Shown here: positions 36,301 through 45,907 of the stretch, in pieces
Numbering within the stretch: position 1 is the first letter of the stretch
Layout: the number at the start of each line of letters is the position of its first letter
Assembly (NCBI GenBank): GCA_905182195.1
Contig: CAJJAW010000008.1
Span: 186,001-250,000 of the forward strand
Length of the DNA: 64,000 nt
Direction: 5' to 3'
Source: Alphaproteobacteria bacterium UBA4588
GTDB lineage: Bacteria; Pseudomonadota; Alphaproteobacteria; Rhodobacterales; Rhodobacteraceae
Position numbers and translations under genes: made by a program
The notes under the pieces: generated by a model
Databases searched by the model: none
Told to the model about the DNA's origin: nothing
The model's input: only the letters and a program-made list of their open reading frames with translations

Positions 36301-37956
36301 CTAAGCAAACCGACCATGGCAAAACCAGCCGCCCGATATTGCACCACCATGAGCAAAATAAAGCCACAGCCGGTCTCCAGATTTAGTTACCACCCGCCAG
36401 TAATCCCGAGTACCACTGCGCCATGCTCGCTCTGCTAGCCACCATTCAGGGGCGATGCGTTCAGGGCCCTGCGCACTCTGTAACTCATGGCTTTGGCCCC
36501 GCCATTTAAAATGCAACGGCACCTTCGGCACCTCGGCGGCGACTATAGGTTCAGGCTGGAAATAAATTAAAGGCCGCGCACGCAACACTATAGGCCAATC
36601 CATCTGTGGCATCGACCAGGCCGCCGCAAGCACCTGTGATGCCTTTTCAGGAATATGACTGTCACCTGGATGCAGGCGTGTGATTGCCTCTAGCCCAATC
36701 CGTGCACCCAACTTGCCGATAAGGTCATCAAGCTCGGTATTTTGAGATAAGCGAGCAGCCACCGCAGGACCTGCTTTAATTTTACCCTTATGCTGGTGGG
36801 CATAAATAGGCTCAGTTTGCGCCGCTACCACCCGCAGTACATCAATTCCAAACTCTACTTTGATGTCCTCCAGTTTTATTACCAAAAGTTGTCGTATCAG
36901 GGCCATATCGGCCGAAGGGCGGGCCAGTCCAACCTCCACTGACTGCATAGTTTGATCAGTCCGATAGGCCTCAAGTCGCAATCGCCGTACGCCACGGCCC
37001 TTGGCTGTCAAACTAGCCGCAAGCCGTGGTAGCAATTTATCCAAGGCAGCCAGCATATCCTCTATCAGGCCGATTGGTTCCGGCAAAGTTAACCGGCAGG
37101 CTAAATGCAACGATTGCTTTGCAGGGCTAATCGGCTCAGGGGCCACGCCCAAGGCCTGATCCATCCGGTATATCGTGCCCTTACCAAAGCGTCTTGCAAT
37201 CGCCGCACGGGGTTGATCCATCAAATTCTCAACACGGCGCAACCCCAACCGGTTGAGTGAGGTAATCACATGATCCTCCAACCTCAAAGCAGCCACAGGC
37301 AAAGGGGCAAGCGCCTGTTGTGTAAAACCTGGTGCTGCTATACGAGCAAATCCACCCTGGCTCGACTGCAGTCGCGGCGGCTGGCCGCCCCGCTCCCAAT
37401 TCCGGCGCTTAACGGCTCGGGATCGGGTCGCTGGAGCCTCCTGATCAATAGCATCCCCAGTACGGCTCAAGCCCAGAGGTTGCCCCGCATAGCGAGCCAA
37501 AGCCCAAGCGGCACCTTTAGTATCAGCCATACCAATATGCACCGAAAGGCCAAGGTTGAGACAATCCAGCTCCACCTGCTGGATCACCCCCAGCTCGCCC
37601 CCAAACAAATGCGCACATCCAGTGAGATCAATCACCAGAGCATTTGGAATCTCTTCCGCTACCCAGGGAGAAAATTTGCTAGCCCAGCGGCGCAGGCTAG
37701 CCAGAAACCGTGCTTCGAGTTGCCGATTCTGCAAACGAGTGATCAGATCAGGGTACATCGCCAGAGCATCACGCAGGGGTTGACCATGCGAAAGCCCCCA
37801 ACCCTCAGCACTGACCGACAGTGATGAAATCACCTGCGTTTTTCCAGTGTCTTGGACCACAGCAAAAGGCTGCTCTTCAGTCACACGGGCCTGTCGCAAC
37901 AGCCGTTCGGCCCCCATCCGAGGAAACCATAATGATAAAACACGGCGATGTGGCAT
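36301..37956 (-). CDS. imuB: ImuB, Y-family polymerase-like mutagenesis protein
   Basis: This 551-residue protein resembles ImuB, a catalytically inactive Y-family polymerase homologue that recruits the error-prone polymerase DnaE2 to the sliding clamp during SOS mutagenesis. It opens RRVLSLWFPRMGAERLLRQA and contains VIDLTGCAHLFGGE, where active polymerases would keep acidic catalytic residues, and the helix-hairpin region GLRRVENLMDQPRAAIARRFG. The DUF6504-like tail (PEWWLAERAWRSGTRDYWRV) is present. Normally it sits between imuA and dnaE2; neither is adjacent here. A LexA box precedes the start. Confidence 0.9.
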   Translation of the reverse strand: MPHRRVLSLWFPRMGAERLLRQARVTEEQPFAVVQDTGKTQVISSLSVSAEGWGLSHGQPLRDALAMYPDLITRLQNRQLEARFLASLRRWASKFSPWVAEEIPNALVIDLTGCAHLFGGELGVIQQVELDCLNLGLSVHIGMADTKGAAWALARYAGQPLGLSRTGDAIDQEAPATRSRAVKRRNWERGGQPPRLQSSQGGFARIAAPGFTQQALAPLPVAALRLEDHVITSLNRLGLRRVENLMDQPRAAIARRFGKGTIYRMDQALGVAPEPISPAKQSLHLACRLTLPEPIGLIEDMLAALDKLLPRLAASLTAKGRGVRRLRLEAYRTDQTMQSVEVGLARPSADMALIRQLLVIKLEDIKVEFGIDVLRVVAAQTEPIYAHQHKGKIKAGPAVAARLSQNTELDDLIGKLGARIGLEAITRLHPGDSHIPEKASQVLAAAWSMPQMDWPIVLRARPLIYFQPEPIVAAEVPKVPLHFKWRGQSHELQSAQGPERIAPEWWLAERAWRSGTRDYWRVVTKSGDRLWLYFAHGGAISGGWFCHGRFA

Positions 37957-37969
37957 TTACAGTATTTTT

Positions 37970-37984
37970 GTTCCCTATATGTTC
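37970..37984 (-). promoter_or_regulatory. LexA (SOS) box upstream of imuB
   Basis: GTTC-CCTATAT-GTTC is an exact match to the alphaproteobacterial LexA consensus GTTC-N7-GTTC. It lies 14 bases upstream of the imuB start. LexA bound here would block transcription of imuB until DNA damage. Confidence 0.8.
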
Positions 37985-38097
37985 TTTTTATAGAAGGTTG
38001 GGACCTGGAGTCGAGTCTCATGATTGTAAAACGATACAAAAGCGGTGAAATACAGTCACAGATCAGGTAAGCTGACATCAGAAATAAGGAGCTACCC

Positions 38098-39609
38098 ATG
38101 ACCAAACCCGTTGTACTGTGTATTTTAGATGGATGGGGGTTGAGCGAGGCCAAGGTCGGCAACGCTCCCGCGTTAGCTCATACACCTACATTTGATCGCC
38201 TCATGGACAGTTGCCCCAATGCCACCTTGATCACTCACGGCCCAGATGCAGGCCTACCTAGCGGGCAGATGGGAAATTCAGAGGTTGGCCATACCAATAT
38301 TGGTGCGGGCCGCGTAGTGGCCATGGATTTGGGGCAGATTGATCTAGCAATTGAAAACCAGAGCTTCTTCGAAAACACCGCTATTTTAGACTTTGCAGCG
38401 ACGCTGAGCAGCAGCTCAGGCACCGCACATCTTATTGGGGTCGTTTCCGACGGTGGCGTACATGGACATCTCAATCATATGCTGGCGGCAACCCAAATAT
38501 TCACGGCTATAAATATTCCAGTGGTAATTCATGCAATTGCAGATGGCCGTGATGTCAGCCCCACCTCAGCAAAGGGTTATTTCAAAACTTTAGAAGAAAA
38601 TCTGCCCGACGGAGCGCGCATTGGCACGGTGATTGGCCGCTATTTCGCACTGGATCGCGACAACCGTTGGGAGCGAGTCCAAACCGCATTCGCAGCCATC
38701 TCAAAGGCAGAAGGTCCAAAGGCCGCAACACCACAAGCCGTCATAGCGCAAGCTTATGCCGCCGGCCAGACTGATGAGTTTATTCCAGCAACTGTGGTTG
38801 GGAATTATGCCGGGCTAATGCCCGAAGACGGTCTGTTTTGCCTCAACTTCAGAGCCGACCGCGCACGTGAAATTCTTGCTGCCCTGTGCAACCCTAATTT
38901 TACAGAATTTGATACCGGACCCCGGCCAAAACTGGCCGCGCAATTAGGGATGGTGTGCTATTCTGAAGCCCATGATGCCTATCTCACCGCCGCCTTCCCA
39001 AAACGCAACATTCCCAACACCTTGGGAGCTTGGGCGGCTAAGCACGGGAAAAGGCAGTTTCGTCTCGCAGAAACTGAAAAATATCCGCATGTTACCTTCT
39101 TCATGAATGGCGGCCAAGAAATCCCTGATCCCGGCGAAGATCGTGTCATGCCCGCATCCCCCAAAGTGGCGACCTATGATTTACAACCAGAAATGTCGGC
39201 AGGTGAAGTTACAAATCAATTCATAGATGCTATCAAAGCGGGCTATGACTTGATTATCACCAACTACGCGAACCCCGACATGGTAGGCCACACTGGTGAT
39301 CTCCAAGCTGCCATTGCTGCCTGTGAGGCCGTAGATCAGGGGCTGAGCAAAGTAGTGGACGCATTAGAAAAAGTAGGTGGCGCCATGATCCTGACCGCCG
39401 ATCACGGAAATTGCGAAATGATGATTGATCCTATCACTAGTGGACCACATACTGCACACACTACGAACTTGGTTCCAGTCCTTGCGATAGGCTTGGCAGA
39501 AGGGAGCGCTCTGTCTTCTGGCCGATTAGCAGATGTCGCACCCACATTGCTTGAGCTGATGGGGCTTTCACAACCACCCGAGATGACAGGCGTATCTTTG
39601 CTCAGATAA
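38098..39609 (+). CDS. gpmI: 2,3-bisphosphoglycerate-independent phosphoglycerate mutase
   Basis: This 503-residue two-metal enzyme of the alkaline phosphatase superfamily interconverts 3- and 2-phosphoglycerate in glycolysis. N-terminal metal site LCILDGWGL, catalytic Ser61 in MGNSEVGH, and metal ligands in NYANPDMVGHTGD and TADHGNCEMM are all present. Full length. ATG 38098 follows AAGGAG. It is transcribed toward the S41 protease, 216 bases away. Confidence 0.97.
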   Translation: MTKPVVLCILDGWGLSEAKVGNAPALAHTPTFDRLMDSCPNATLITHGPDAGLPSGQMGNSEVGHTNIGAGRVVAMDLGQIDLAIENQSFFENTAILDFAATLSSSSGTAHLIGVVSDGGVHGHLNHMLAATQIFTAINIPVVIHAIADGRDVSPTSAKGYFKTLEENLPDGARIGTVIGRYFALDRDNRWERVQTAFAAISKAEGPKAATPQAVIAQAYAAGQTDEFIPATVVGNYAGLMPEDGLFCLNFRADRAREILAALCNPNFTEFDTGPRPKLAAQLGMVCYSEAHDAYLTAAFPKRNIPNTLGAWAAKHGKRQFRLAETEKYPHVTFFMNGGQEIPDPGEDRVMPASPKVATYDLQPEMSAGEVTNQFIDAIKAGYDLIITNYANPDMVGHTGDLQAAIAACEAVDQGLSKVVDALEKVGGAMILTADHGNCEMMIDPITSGPHTAHTTNLVPVLAIGLAEGSALSSGRLADVAPTLLELMGLSQPPEMTGVSLLR

Positions 39610-39825
39610 TCGATAATTGTTGGATGACCCTATGGAGCATCTTTGATCTAGTCTTTCATATGTTACGATCTATATCGAAGATATGGTTGTTTTAAAGATT
39701 CTATACAACAGACACCTATTAAGGGGCTGGAAAGCTGACGCAAGACAGGCTTTATGTAATATAAATATAGTGACGTAACGCCAGTGGGATAACTCGAAGA
39801 CCAACTGTGCAATAAGGATAGTAAA

Positions 39826-41157
39826 ATGAAAAAGTTTTTGATTGCAGCTACGGTGGGCGGACTACTTGGAATAGCGATCGCACCACAATTAGCAGGCCCA
39901 CTTTTAGCCAGTGAAACAGACCAAGCAAAAACTTATCAACAACTTGAATTATTTGGTGATATTTTCGACCGTATCCGTGCAAAATACGTCGAAGATGTAG
40001 ACGACGCAAAACTCATTGAGGCTGCCATAAACGGTATGCTCACCTCACTGGATCCCCACTCAAGCTATTTGTCACCCGATGATGCAGACGATATGCGCAT
40101 TCAAACAAGAGGCGCCTTTGGTGGCTTAGGTATTGAAGTCACACAGGAAGAAGGCTTTGTAAAAGTTATCGCGCCAATAGACGAAACTCCAGCCGCCGAA
40201 GCAGGTGTTGAGTCAGGTGACTTCATCACCCATGTGGATGGCGAAGGCCTACTTGGGCTCACTTTAGACGCAGCCGTACAATTGATGCGCGGCCCGGTCG
40301 GCTCTAAAATCGTAATCACTATTGTCCGGGAAAGTGAACCTGAGCCCTTTGACATAACTATTATTCGCGATACTATTAAATTGACAGCTGTGCGTGACAG
40401 ATCCATCGGCAAGACCATTGTAATGCGCGTCAGCACCTTCAACGATCAAACCTATCCAAATCTAAAAGACGGCATCGCCAAACAAATTGAAGTGGCCGGC
40501 GGCATAGATAATGTAAACGGCTTTGTAATTGATCTGCGAAACAATCCGGGTGGGCTTTTGAACCAAGCAATTATGGTCTCAGATGCTTTCCTCGAAAAAG
40601 GTGAAATAGTGTCGACCCGTGGGCGTGATCCCGCAACAGGGGATCGTTGGAATGCCCGATCTGGAGATTTGGCGCAGGGCAAACCTATTGTTGTACTGAT
40701 CAATGGCGGCTCTGCCTCCGCCTCAGAAATCGTCGCAGGTGCTTTGCAAGATCACCACCGCGCAATTGTCGTGGGAACCAAGAGCTTTGGAAAAGGATCT
40801 GTGCAAACAATCATGCCATTGACCGGCGCCGGCGCAATGCGCCTTACAACGGCCCGCTACTACACACCTTCAGGCCGCTCAATCCAAGCACTCGGCGTCT
40901 CTCCCAACATTATCGTTGAGCAACCCCGCCGTACGCTCAAAGATGACGAACCCGAAGAGGAGCAAAAGAAAATGCGCAGCGAAGCTGATCTGCGTGGCTC
41001 ACTCGATAACGATAGTATTTCTGAGGCGGAACGCACTCAAATTGAGGCCGAGCGCGCCGCCGCAGAGGAAGCCGCAAAATTGCGCAAAGATGACTTTCAA
41101 TTGGCTTATGCAATTGACTTGCTCAAAGGCCTATCTGCCATCCAGCCAGCAAAATAG
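39826..41157 (+). CDS. S41-family carboxyl-terminal processing protease
   Basis: This 443-residue exported protease has an N-terminal signal or anchor segment (FLIAATVGGLLGIAIAPQLA), a PDZ domain around GGLGIEVTQEEGFVKVIAP, and the Ser-Lys dyad in NGGSASASEIVAGALQDH and VGTKSFGKGSVQ. CtpA-type proteases trim periplasmic proteins, including peptidoglycan hydrolase regulators. A charged, Glu-rich segment precedes the C-terminus. rppH starts directly after its stop. Confidence 0.95.
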   Translation: MKKFLIAATVGGLLGIAIAPQLAGPLLASETDQAKTYQQLELFGDIFDRIRAKYVEDVDDAKLIEAAINGMLTSLDPHSSYLSPDDADDMRIQTRGAFGGLGIEVTQEEGFVKVIAPIDETPAAEAGVESGDFITHVDGEGLLGLTLDAAVQLMRGPVGSKIVITIVRESEPEPFDITIIRDTIKLTAVRDRSIGKTIVMRVSTFNDQTYPNLKDGIAKQIEVAGGIDNVNGFVIDLRNNPGGLLNQAIMVSDAFLEKGEIVSTRGRDPATGDRWNARSGDLAQGKPIVVLINGGSASASEIVAGALQDHHRAIVVGTKSFGKGSVQTIMPLTGAGAMRLTTARYYTPSGRSIQALGVSPNIIVEQPRRTLKDDEPEEEQKKMRSEADLRGSLDNDSISEAERTQIEAERAAAEEAAKLRKDDFQLAYAIDLLKGLSAIQPAK

Positions 41158-41643
41158 ATGATGTTGCAAACAGATATAGAAAATCTGCCATATCGCGCCA
41201 ATGTGGGCGTCATGGTGCTCAGCAAATCCGGTGATGTGTTTGTGGCCCAAAGACTTGAACATTACGCCAATGCCTGGCAAATGCCCCAAGGTGGCATTGA
41301 TCCCGGAGAAGGCCCAGCAGAGGCAGCTTTGCGAGAACTCGAAGAAGAAACTGGCATTAACAGCAGTAAAGTAGTCATTTTAGCTGAAACACAGAACTGG
41401 ATCCCCTACGAATTACCCCCCGATTTGATCCCCAAACTATGGAACGGGAAATATCGTGGCCAAAAACAAAAATGGTTTTTGATGCGCTTTTTAGGCGAGG
41501 ATACCGACATCGATATAGAAACCGAAGAGCCAGAGTTTTCATCCTGGAAATGGATTGCACCAAGCGCACTGCCTGACGCAATTGTGCCTTTCAAACGCGA
41601 TGTTTATGTTGCTGTTTTGGAAGCTTTTCAAAGCCATCTATAA
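41158..41643 (+). CDS. rppH: RNA pyrophosphohydrolase RppH
   Basis: This 161-residue Nudix enzyme removes pyrophosphate from RNA 5' ends and so starts mRNA decay. The Nudix box GGIDPGEGPAEAALRELEEE continues to TGI at residues 45-67. PYRANVGVMVLS and QMPQGG upstream and WKWIAPSALPD downstream match RppH. ATG 41158 is adjacent to the protease stop; a second ATG at 41161 is possible. Probably co-transcribed with the S41 gene. Confidence 0.95.
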   Translation: MMLQTDIENLPYRANVGVMVLSKSGDVFVAQRLEHYANAWQMPQGGIDPGEGPAEAALRELEEETGINSSKVVILAETQNWIPYELPPDLIPKLWNGKYRGQKQKWFLMRFLGEDTDIDIETEEPEFSSWKWIAPSALPDAIVPFKRDVYVAVLEAFQSHL

Positions 41644-41661
41644 ACAACGAGATACTAGCCC

Positions 41662-42225
41662 ATGAATTCACGTCAAGACATCCTCACTCGCATGGCTGTT
41701 CGCTTAAAGGAGAACCGCAAGGCAAGAAATCTTTCGCTAGATGCCTTGGCGGAGCTGTCGGGTGTATCGCGATCTATGGTCAGCCAAATTGAGCGTGGAG
41801 AAAGCAGCCCAACCGTCTCAACCCTATGGAACCTTACCCAAGCGCTGAAAGTAGATTTTGCCGAGTTGGTAGAAGACCCAGCCCAATCACGCGGTATTGA
41901 GATCATGTCGGCGGCCTCAACCCCCACAATTGGTACTCTTGGTGAAGGTTGCAGGATTCGCATCCTTAATTCTCCTGATCAAACAGGGCAGCATGAAGTT
42001 TATGAATTGGAATTTCAGCCCGACGGCCTGCTTGAAAGCGCACCACATGGGCCTAAAGCCAAAGAACAATTGATGGTAATTTCAGGCGTGTTAGAGGTCA
42101 TATCAGGCGACAATACCGCGGTAGTATGCGCAGGCGATACCGCGCGTTATGACGCCAACTGTCCCCATGCTATTCGCTCGCACGAAGGGCGAGCCACGGC
42201 ATTTTTGATCGTAGAAAATTCTTAA
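41662..42225 (+). CDS. XRE-family regulator with C-terminal cupin domain
   Basis: This 187-residue DNA-binding protein has an N-terminal HTH_3 domain (LSLDALAELSGVSRSMVSQI, ERGESSPTVSTLWNLTQAL) and a C-terminal cupin (PHGPKAKEQLMVISGVLEVI). Such regulators sense a small ligand in the cupin and often control an amino-acid or amine catabolic gene nearby. No such gene is adjacent, so the target is unknown. It starts 18 bases after rppH. Confidence 0.92.
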   Translation: MNSRQDILTRMAVRLKENRKARNLSLDALAELSGVSRSMVSQIERGESSPTVSTLWNLTQALKVDFAELVEDPAQSRGIEIMSAASTPTIGTLGEGCRIRILNSPDQTGQHEVYELEFQPDGLLESAPHGPKAKEQLMVISGVLEVISGDNTAVVCAGDTARYDANCPHAIRSHEGRATAFLIVENS

Positions 42226-42227
42226 GC

Positions 42228-42959
42228 TTAATCTATTGGAAAAATTTCTTTGCGGCCCTCAGAGGTAAGGACAAAGCAAGCTCCCGCCTCAAACACTGCC
42301 GAAGTGAGCGGTTTTCCATAGCCTGCACCAGTATCGAGATTGATCCGATTGCCGTAATGGCTGGCCTGATCAACAGGTGAATGACCGTGGACAATCATCT
42401 TGGGGTGGGCTGCCAAATGCCTATGAAATTCATTTCTAATCCACAATAAATCTTCTTCGTCTTGCGCCTGCAAAGCAACACCCGGGCGAATACCCGCATG
42501 GCAAAAGAACAGGTTTGGGGTGTCATAAGACAGCTGACACTGGGACAAAAATACATGATGTCCCTTTGGCACCGAAACTAAAGCTTCAGCATGAACGTCA
42601 CTCAAACGTCGGCGCATGCTGAAATCAAGACCATAGGAACGTAGGGTATCTTGGCCACCCAATCGGTGATGCAACCAGCTTACATCAAAGAATAGATAAG
42701 GATCTCCACGCGATGGCGTTTGCAAAAACCATTCAAACATCCGATCATGGTTACCCTTTAAGAATATCCAATTGCGGCCAGCGTCACGGGCTTGGATTAG
42801 AAAATCTAAAACCCCACAGCTGTCAGGTCCACGATCAATGTAATCCCCGAGAAAGACGATGGATGCCTCAGGGCCACCATCGTCTTCTATTAATTCGAGT
42901 ACTTCCTGAAGCATGTCCAATTGCCCGTGGATGTCACCAACCGCATAGATTTTGGTCAT
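42228..42959 (-). CDS. Metallophosphoesterase (PP1-like serine/threonine phosphatase)
   Basis: This 243-residue calcineurin-like phosphatase carries the full metal-binding set: GDIHGQLDML, GDYIDRGPDS, KGNHDRMFEWF and IVHGHSPV. Bacterial relatives are protein Ser/Thr phosphatases or diadenosine tetraphosphatases. The start overlaps the serA stop by 4 bases (ATGA), which suggests co-expression with serine biosynthesis; the substrate is unknown. Confidence 0.92.
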   Translation of the reverse strand: MTKIYAVGDIHGQLDMLQEVLELIEDDGGPEASIVFLGDYIDRGPDSCGVLDFLIQARDAGRNWIFLKGNHDRMFEWFLQTPSRGDPYLFFDVSWLHHRLGGQDTLRSYGLDFSMRRRLSDVHAEALVSVPKGHHVFLSQCQLSYDTPNLFFCHAGIRPGVALQAQDEEDLLWIRNEFHRHLAAHPKMIVHGHSPVDQASHYGNRINLDTGAGYGKPLTSAVFEAGACFVLTSEGRKEIFPID

Positions 42960-44551
42960 GAAACGTCAAACTCCAAACGGCTTACTTGACTAAATTTTCC
43001 GGTCGTAGCCAAATCAGAAAGCACATTCTCAGAGACTGCTGCATCCACAGAAAGCATTGCAATTGCCTCACCACCCTCAGCCGCGCGGCCTAGGGTAAAG
43101 TTAGCAATATTTACGCCATTTTGCCCCATAATTGAACCTAAAATTCCGATGATGCCCGGCACGTCATCATTAGTGGTATATAGCATATGACTACCGATTT
43201 CCGCATCAACATTGATACCTTTAATCTGAATGAACCGCGGCTTACCATCACTAAACACAGTGCCACCCACTGACCGTTCTCGGGTTTCAGTGACAACTGT
43301 TACTTTGATATACGCTTCAAACACACCTGATTTATTTTGATTGGTAGTACTGATTTTAATTCCACGTTCTTGGGCAATCACAGGCGCACTCACCATATTC
43401 ACATCTGGGTTTCCAGCTTTCATGATGCCCGCAACCACGCCACAGTTCAGCGCTTCAAGGTTCATACTGGCGACGGTTCCATCATAAAGGATGTTAATCG
43501 CTTTGATTGGCTCAGACGTCATCTGGCCAATGAAAGCGCCCAAATGCCCCGAAAGCGCCAACCATGGGCCCATCACCTTAGCTTCTTCAGCGGTAACAGA
43601 TGGCATATTTAAGGCATTAGTCACAGCCCCTGTAAGCAGGTAGTCTGACATTTGTTCAGCCACTTGAATGGCCACATTCTCCTGCGCTTCAGTGGTGGCT
43701 GCACCCAAATGCGGTGTGCATACAACATTGGGCAAATTAAACAATGGGCTATCAATCGCCGGTTCAACTGAAAATACATCAAACGCAGCGCCTGCAACAT
43801 GACCAGCTTTTAATGCATCAGCCAATGCCATCTCATCCACTAGACCACCACGAGCGCAGTTAATGACGCGCACACCAGGTTTCATTTTAGCAATCGCTTC
43901 AGCGCTAATTATATTGGAGGTTTGTTCAGTTTTTGGCACGTGCAGCGAGATGAAATCCGCACGCTCAAACAGTGCATCCAACTCTACCTTCTCAACACCC
44001 AGCTTTGCCGCTCGTTCTTCTGACAAAAATGGATCATAGGCAACAACCTTCATCTTCAAACCAACCGCACGTTCACATACGATGCCACCAATATTACCCG
44101 CCCCAATCACGCCCAAGGTTTTGCCGGTCAACTCCACACCCATAAACTTAGATTTTTCCCATTTCCCTGCATGAGTTGAGGCACTTGCCTCGGGGATTTG
44201 GCGGGCCACGGCGAACATCATTGCAATGGCGTGTTCCGCGGTTGTGATCATATTTCCAAAAGGTGTGTTCATCACGATCACACCTTTTTTTGAAGCCGCA
44301 ACACGATCGATATTATCCACGCCTATACCAGCCCGGCCAATTACTTGCAGATTGGTGGCCGCATTGATGATTTTCTCTGTAGCTTTTGTGGCGGATCTAA
44401 TGGCCAAGCCATCATATTGACCGATTACAGAGAGCAATCTACTTTTATCTTTTCCCAAACAGGGATCAAAATCTACTTCAATACCACGATCACGGAAAAT
44501 CTGGATAGCTGTTTCGGAAAGTTTGTCGGATACGAGTACTTTAGGTGCCAT
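42956..44551 (-). CDS. serA: D-3-phosphoglycerate dehydrogenase
   Basis: This 531-residue long-form PGDH oxidises 3-phosphoglycerate, the first step of serine synthesis. It has the NAD-binding GKTLGVIGAGNIGGIVCERA, the catalytic Arg/Glu/His regions (INCARGGLVDE; CTPHLGAATTEAQENVA), an intervening ASB domain, and a C-terminal ACT domain (VPGIIGILGSIMGQNGVNIA) for serine feedback. It follows serC by 60 bases on the same strand, so it is downstream of the serC leader. Confidence 0.97.
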   Translation of the reverse strand: MAPKVLVSDKLSETAIQIFRDRGIEVDFDPCLGKDKSRLLSVIGQYDGLAIRSATKATEKIINAATNLQVIGRAGIGVDNIDRVAASKKGVIVMNTPFGNMITTAEHAIAMMFAVARQIPEASASTHAGKWEKSKFMGVELTGKTLGVIGAGNIGGIVCERAVGLKMKVVAYDPFLSEERAAKLGVEKVELDALFERADFISLHVPKTEQTSNIISAEAIAKMKPGVRVINCARGGLVDEMALADALKAGHVAGAAFDVFSVEPAIDSPLFNLPNVVCTPHLGAATTEAQENVAIQVAEQMSDYLLTGAVTNALNMPSVTAEEAKVMGPWLALSGHLGAFIGQMTSEPIKAINILYDGTVASMNLEALNCGVVAGIMKAGNPDVNMVSAPVIAQERGIKISTTNQNKSGVFEAYIKVTVVTETRERSVGGTVFSDGKPRFIQIKGINVDAEIGSHMLYTTNDDVPGIIGILGSIMGQNGVNIANFTLGRAAEGGEAIAMLSVDAAVSENVLSDLATTGKFSQVSRLEFDVS

Positions 44552-44611
44552 TTTGGCGCTCCTTATAAGGTATATTTTTTGTTAAGTAAGGCACAGGGCC
44601 CCCTCTTAGAA

Positions 44612-45754
44612 TTACTGGCCGTTAAGCTCGGTTTGGTAGGCCCACTCAAGCCAAGGCAACATAGCCTCAACATCTGTGGTTTCGACCGTGGCACCACACC
44701 AAATTCGTAAGCCTGCCGGCGCATCGCGATAAGCACCCACATCGAGGGCGGCCCCTTCGATATCCAAACGGGTCGAAACGGATTTCGCGAATGCGTTCGG
44801 ATCTTTGATCCGTGGATCGGTAAACTTCAAACAGACCGAGGTGACAGAACGGGTTGCCGGATCCACCGCCAAATTATCAATCCACTCTCGGGTGACGCAG
44901 AAATCCCATACCGCTTGGGCATTGGCTCGCGCACGAACTATCAAGCCTTTGAGGCCGCCTACCGACTCGACCCAATCCAGGGCAAAGAGGTAATCTTCAA
45001 CACAAAGCATCGACGGCGTGTTGATGGTCTCACCAGAGAAAATACCATCGATCAATTTTCCACCTTTGGTCAGGCGGAAAATCTTTGGCATTGGCCAAGC
45101 GGGAGTATAGCGTTCCAACCGAGCCACCGCCCGAGGTGAGAGAATCAAAACGCCATGTGCTGCTTCGCCACCAAGCACTTTTTGCCAACTGAAGGTGGTC
45201 ACATCAAGCTTATCCCAAGGCAGATCCACCGCAAAGGCGGCGGATGTCGCGTCACAAAGGGTCAACCCAGTGCGATCCGCAGGGATCACATCACCCGAGG
45301 CCAAACAAACACCCGAGGTTGTGCCGTTCCAAGTGAAACAGACATCATTGTCATAGTTCAGCAAAGCCATGTCGAAAATCTCGCCGTAGGGTGCTATATG
45401 CTCAGAGGCTTCAATTTTGAGCTGTTTGACCACATCACTGACCCAACCCGCGCCGAAGCTTTCCCACGCAACCACCTGGGCTGGACGCTCACCAAGCATG
45501 GACCACATGGCCATCTCGAAAGCGCCTGTATCAGAGGCCGGCACTATGCCTATTTTATAGCCTTCAGGAATATTCAACACACGGCGCGTTTGCGAAATGG
45601 CATCTGCCAATTTCGCCTTACCACCAGCAGCACGATGCGAACGGCCAAGCCAAGCATCTGCCAAAGAGGAAGGTGTCCATGTGGGGGGTTTGGCACAGGG
45701 GCCAGAAGAAAATCGCGGATTTTCCGGCCGCGTTGCCGGTTGTACAATAGCCAT
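44612..45754 (-). CDS. serC: Phosphoserine aminotransferase
   Basis: This 380-residue PLP enzyme converts 3-phosphohydroxypyruvate and glutamate to phosphoserine. The PLP Lys is Lys192 in [29 protein letters not shown] near the N-terminus and the C-terminal [12 protein letters not shown] are family features of the alphaproteobacterial type. The ATG at 45754 has GAGAGGA 8 bases upstream; the longer open frame runs back through the leader and is not coding. It forms an operon with serA. Confidence 0.96.
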   Translation of the reverse strand: MAIVQPATRPENPRFSSGPCAKPPTWTPSSLADAWLGRSHRAAGGKAKLADAISQTRRVLNIPEGYKIGIVPASDTGAFEMAMWSMLGERPAQVVAWESFGAGWVSDVVKQLKIEASEHIAPYGEIFDMALLNYDNDVCFTWNGTTSGVCLASGDVIPADRTGLTLCDATSAAFAVDLPWDKLDVTTFSWQKVLGGEAAHGVLILSPRAVARLERYTPAWPMPKIFRLTKGGKLIDGIFSGETINTPSMLCVEDYLFALDWVESVGGLKGLIVRARANAQAVWDFCVTREWIDNLAVDPATRSVTSVCLKFTDPRIKDPNAFAKSVSTRLDIEGAALDVGAYRDAPAGLRIWCGATVETTDVEAMLPWLEWAYQTELNGQ

Positions 45755-45815
45755 TGATGCTATCCTCTCAGATATGCGCCCTTCGTTGGGGAAGGGTGTC
45801 CCACTCACGTGGCTA
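45755..45815 (-). promoter_or_regulatory. serC leader RNA candidate
   Basis: Directly upstream of serC the minus strand can form a hairpin CCCTTC/GAAGGG (45779-45796). A second small stem, TATC-TGAGAG-GATA, has the GAGAGG ribosome site in its loop. This layout fits the serC leader motif described in alphaproteobacteria, where the last stem overlaps the serC ribosome site. Ligand or factor is unknown. Confidence 0.55.
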
Positions 45816-45907
45816 TCGGCAGACCCAGGAAACCACAAGAGCAGAAATGCAGGAGACAGTGTTCAATTGCAGCCGCACAGTGTGTATCCTTGAGCGGATC
45901 GGAAACA

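Noticed and set aside
45155-45757. 200-codon plus-strand frame antisense to serC
   Set aside because: It overlaps the conserved serC coding region entirely and shows no domain or ribosome site.
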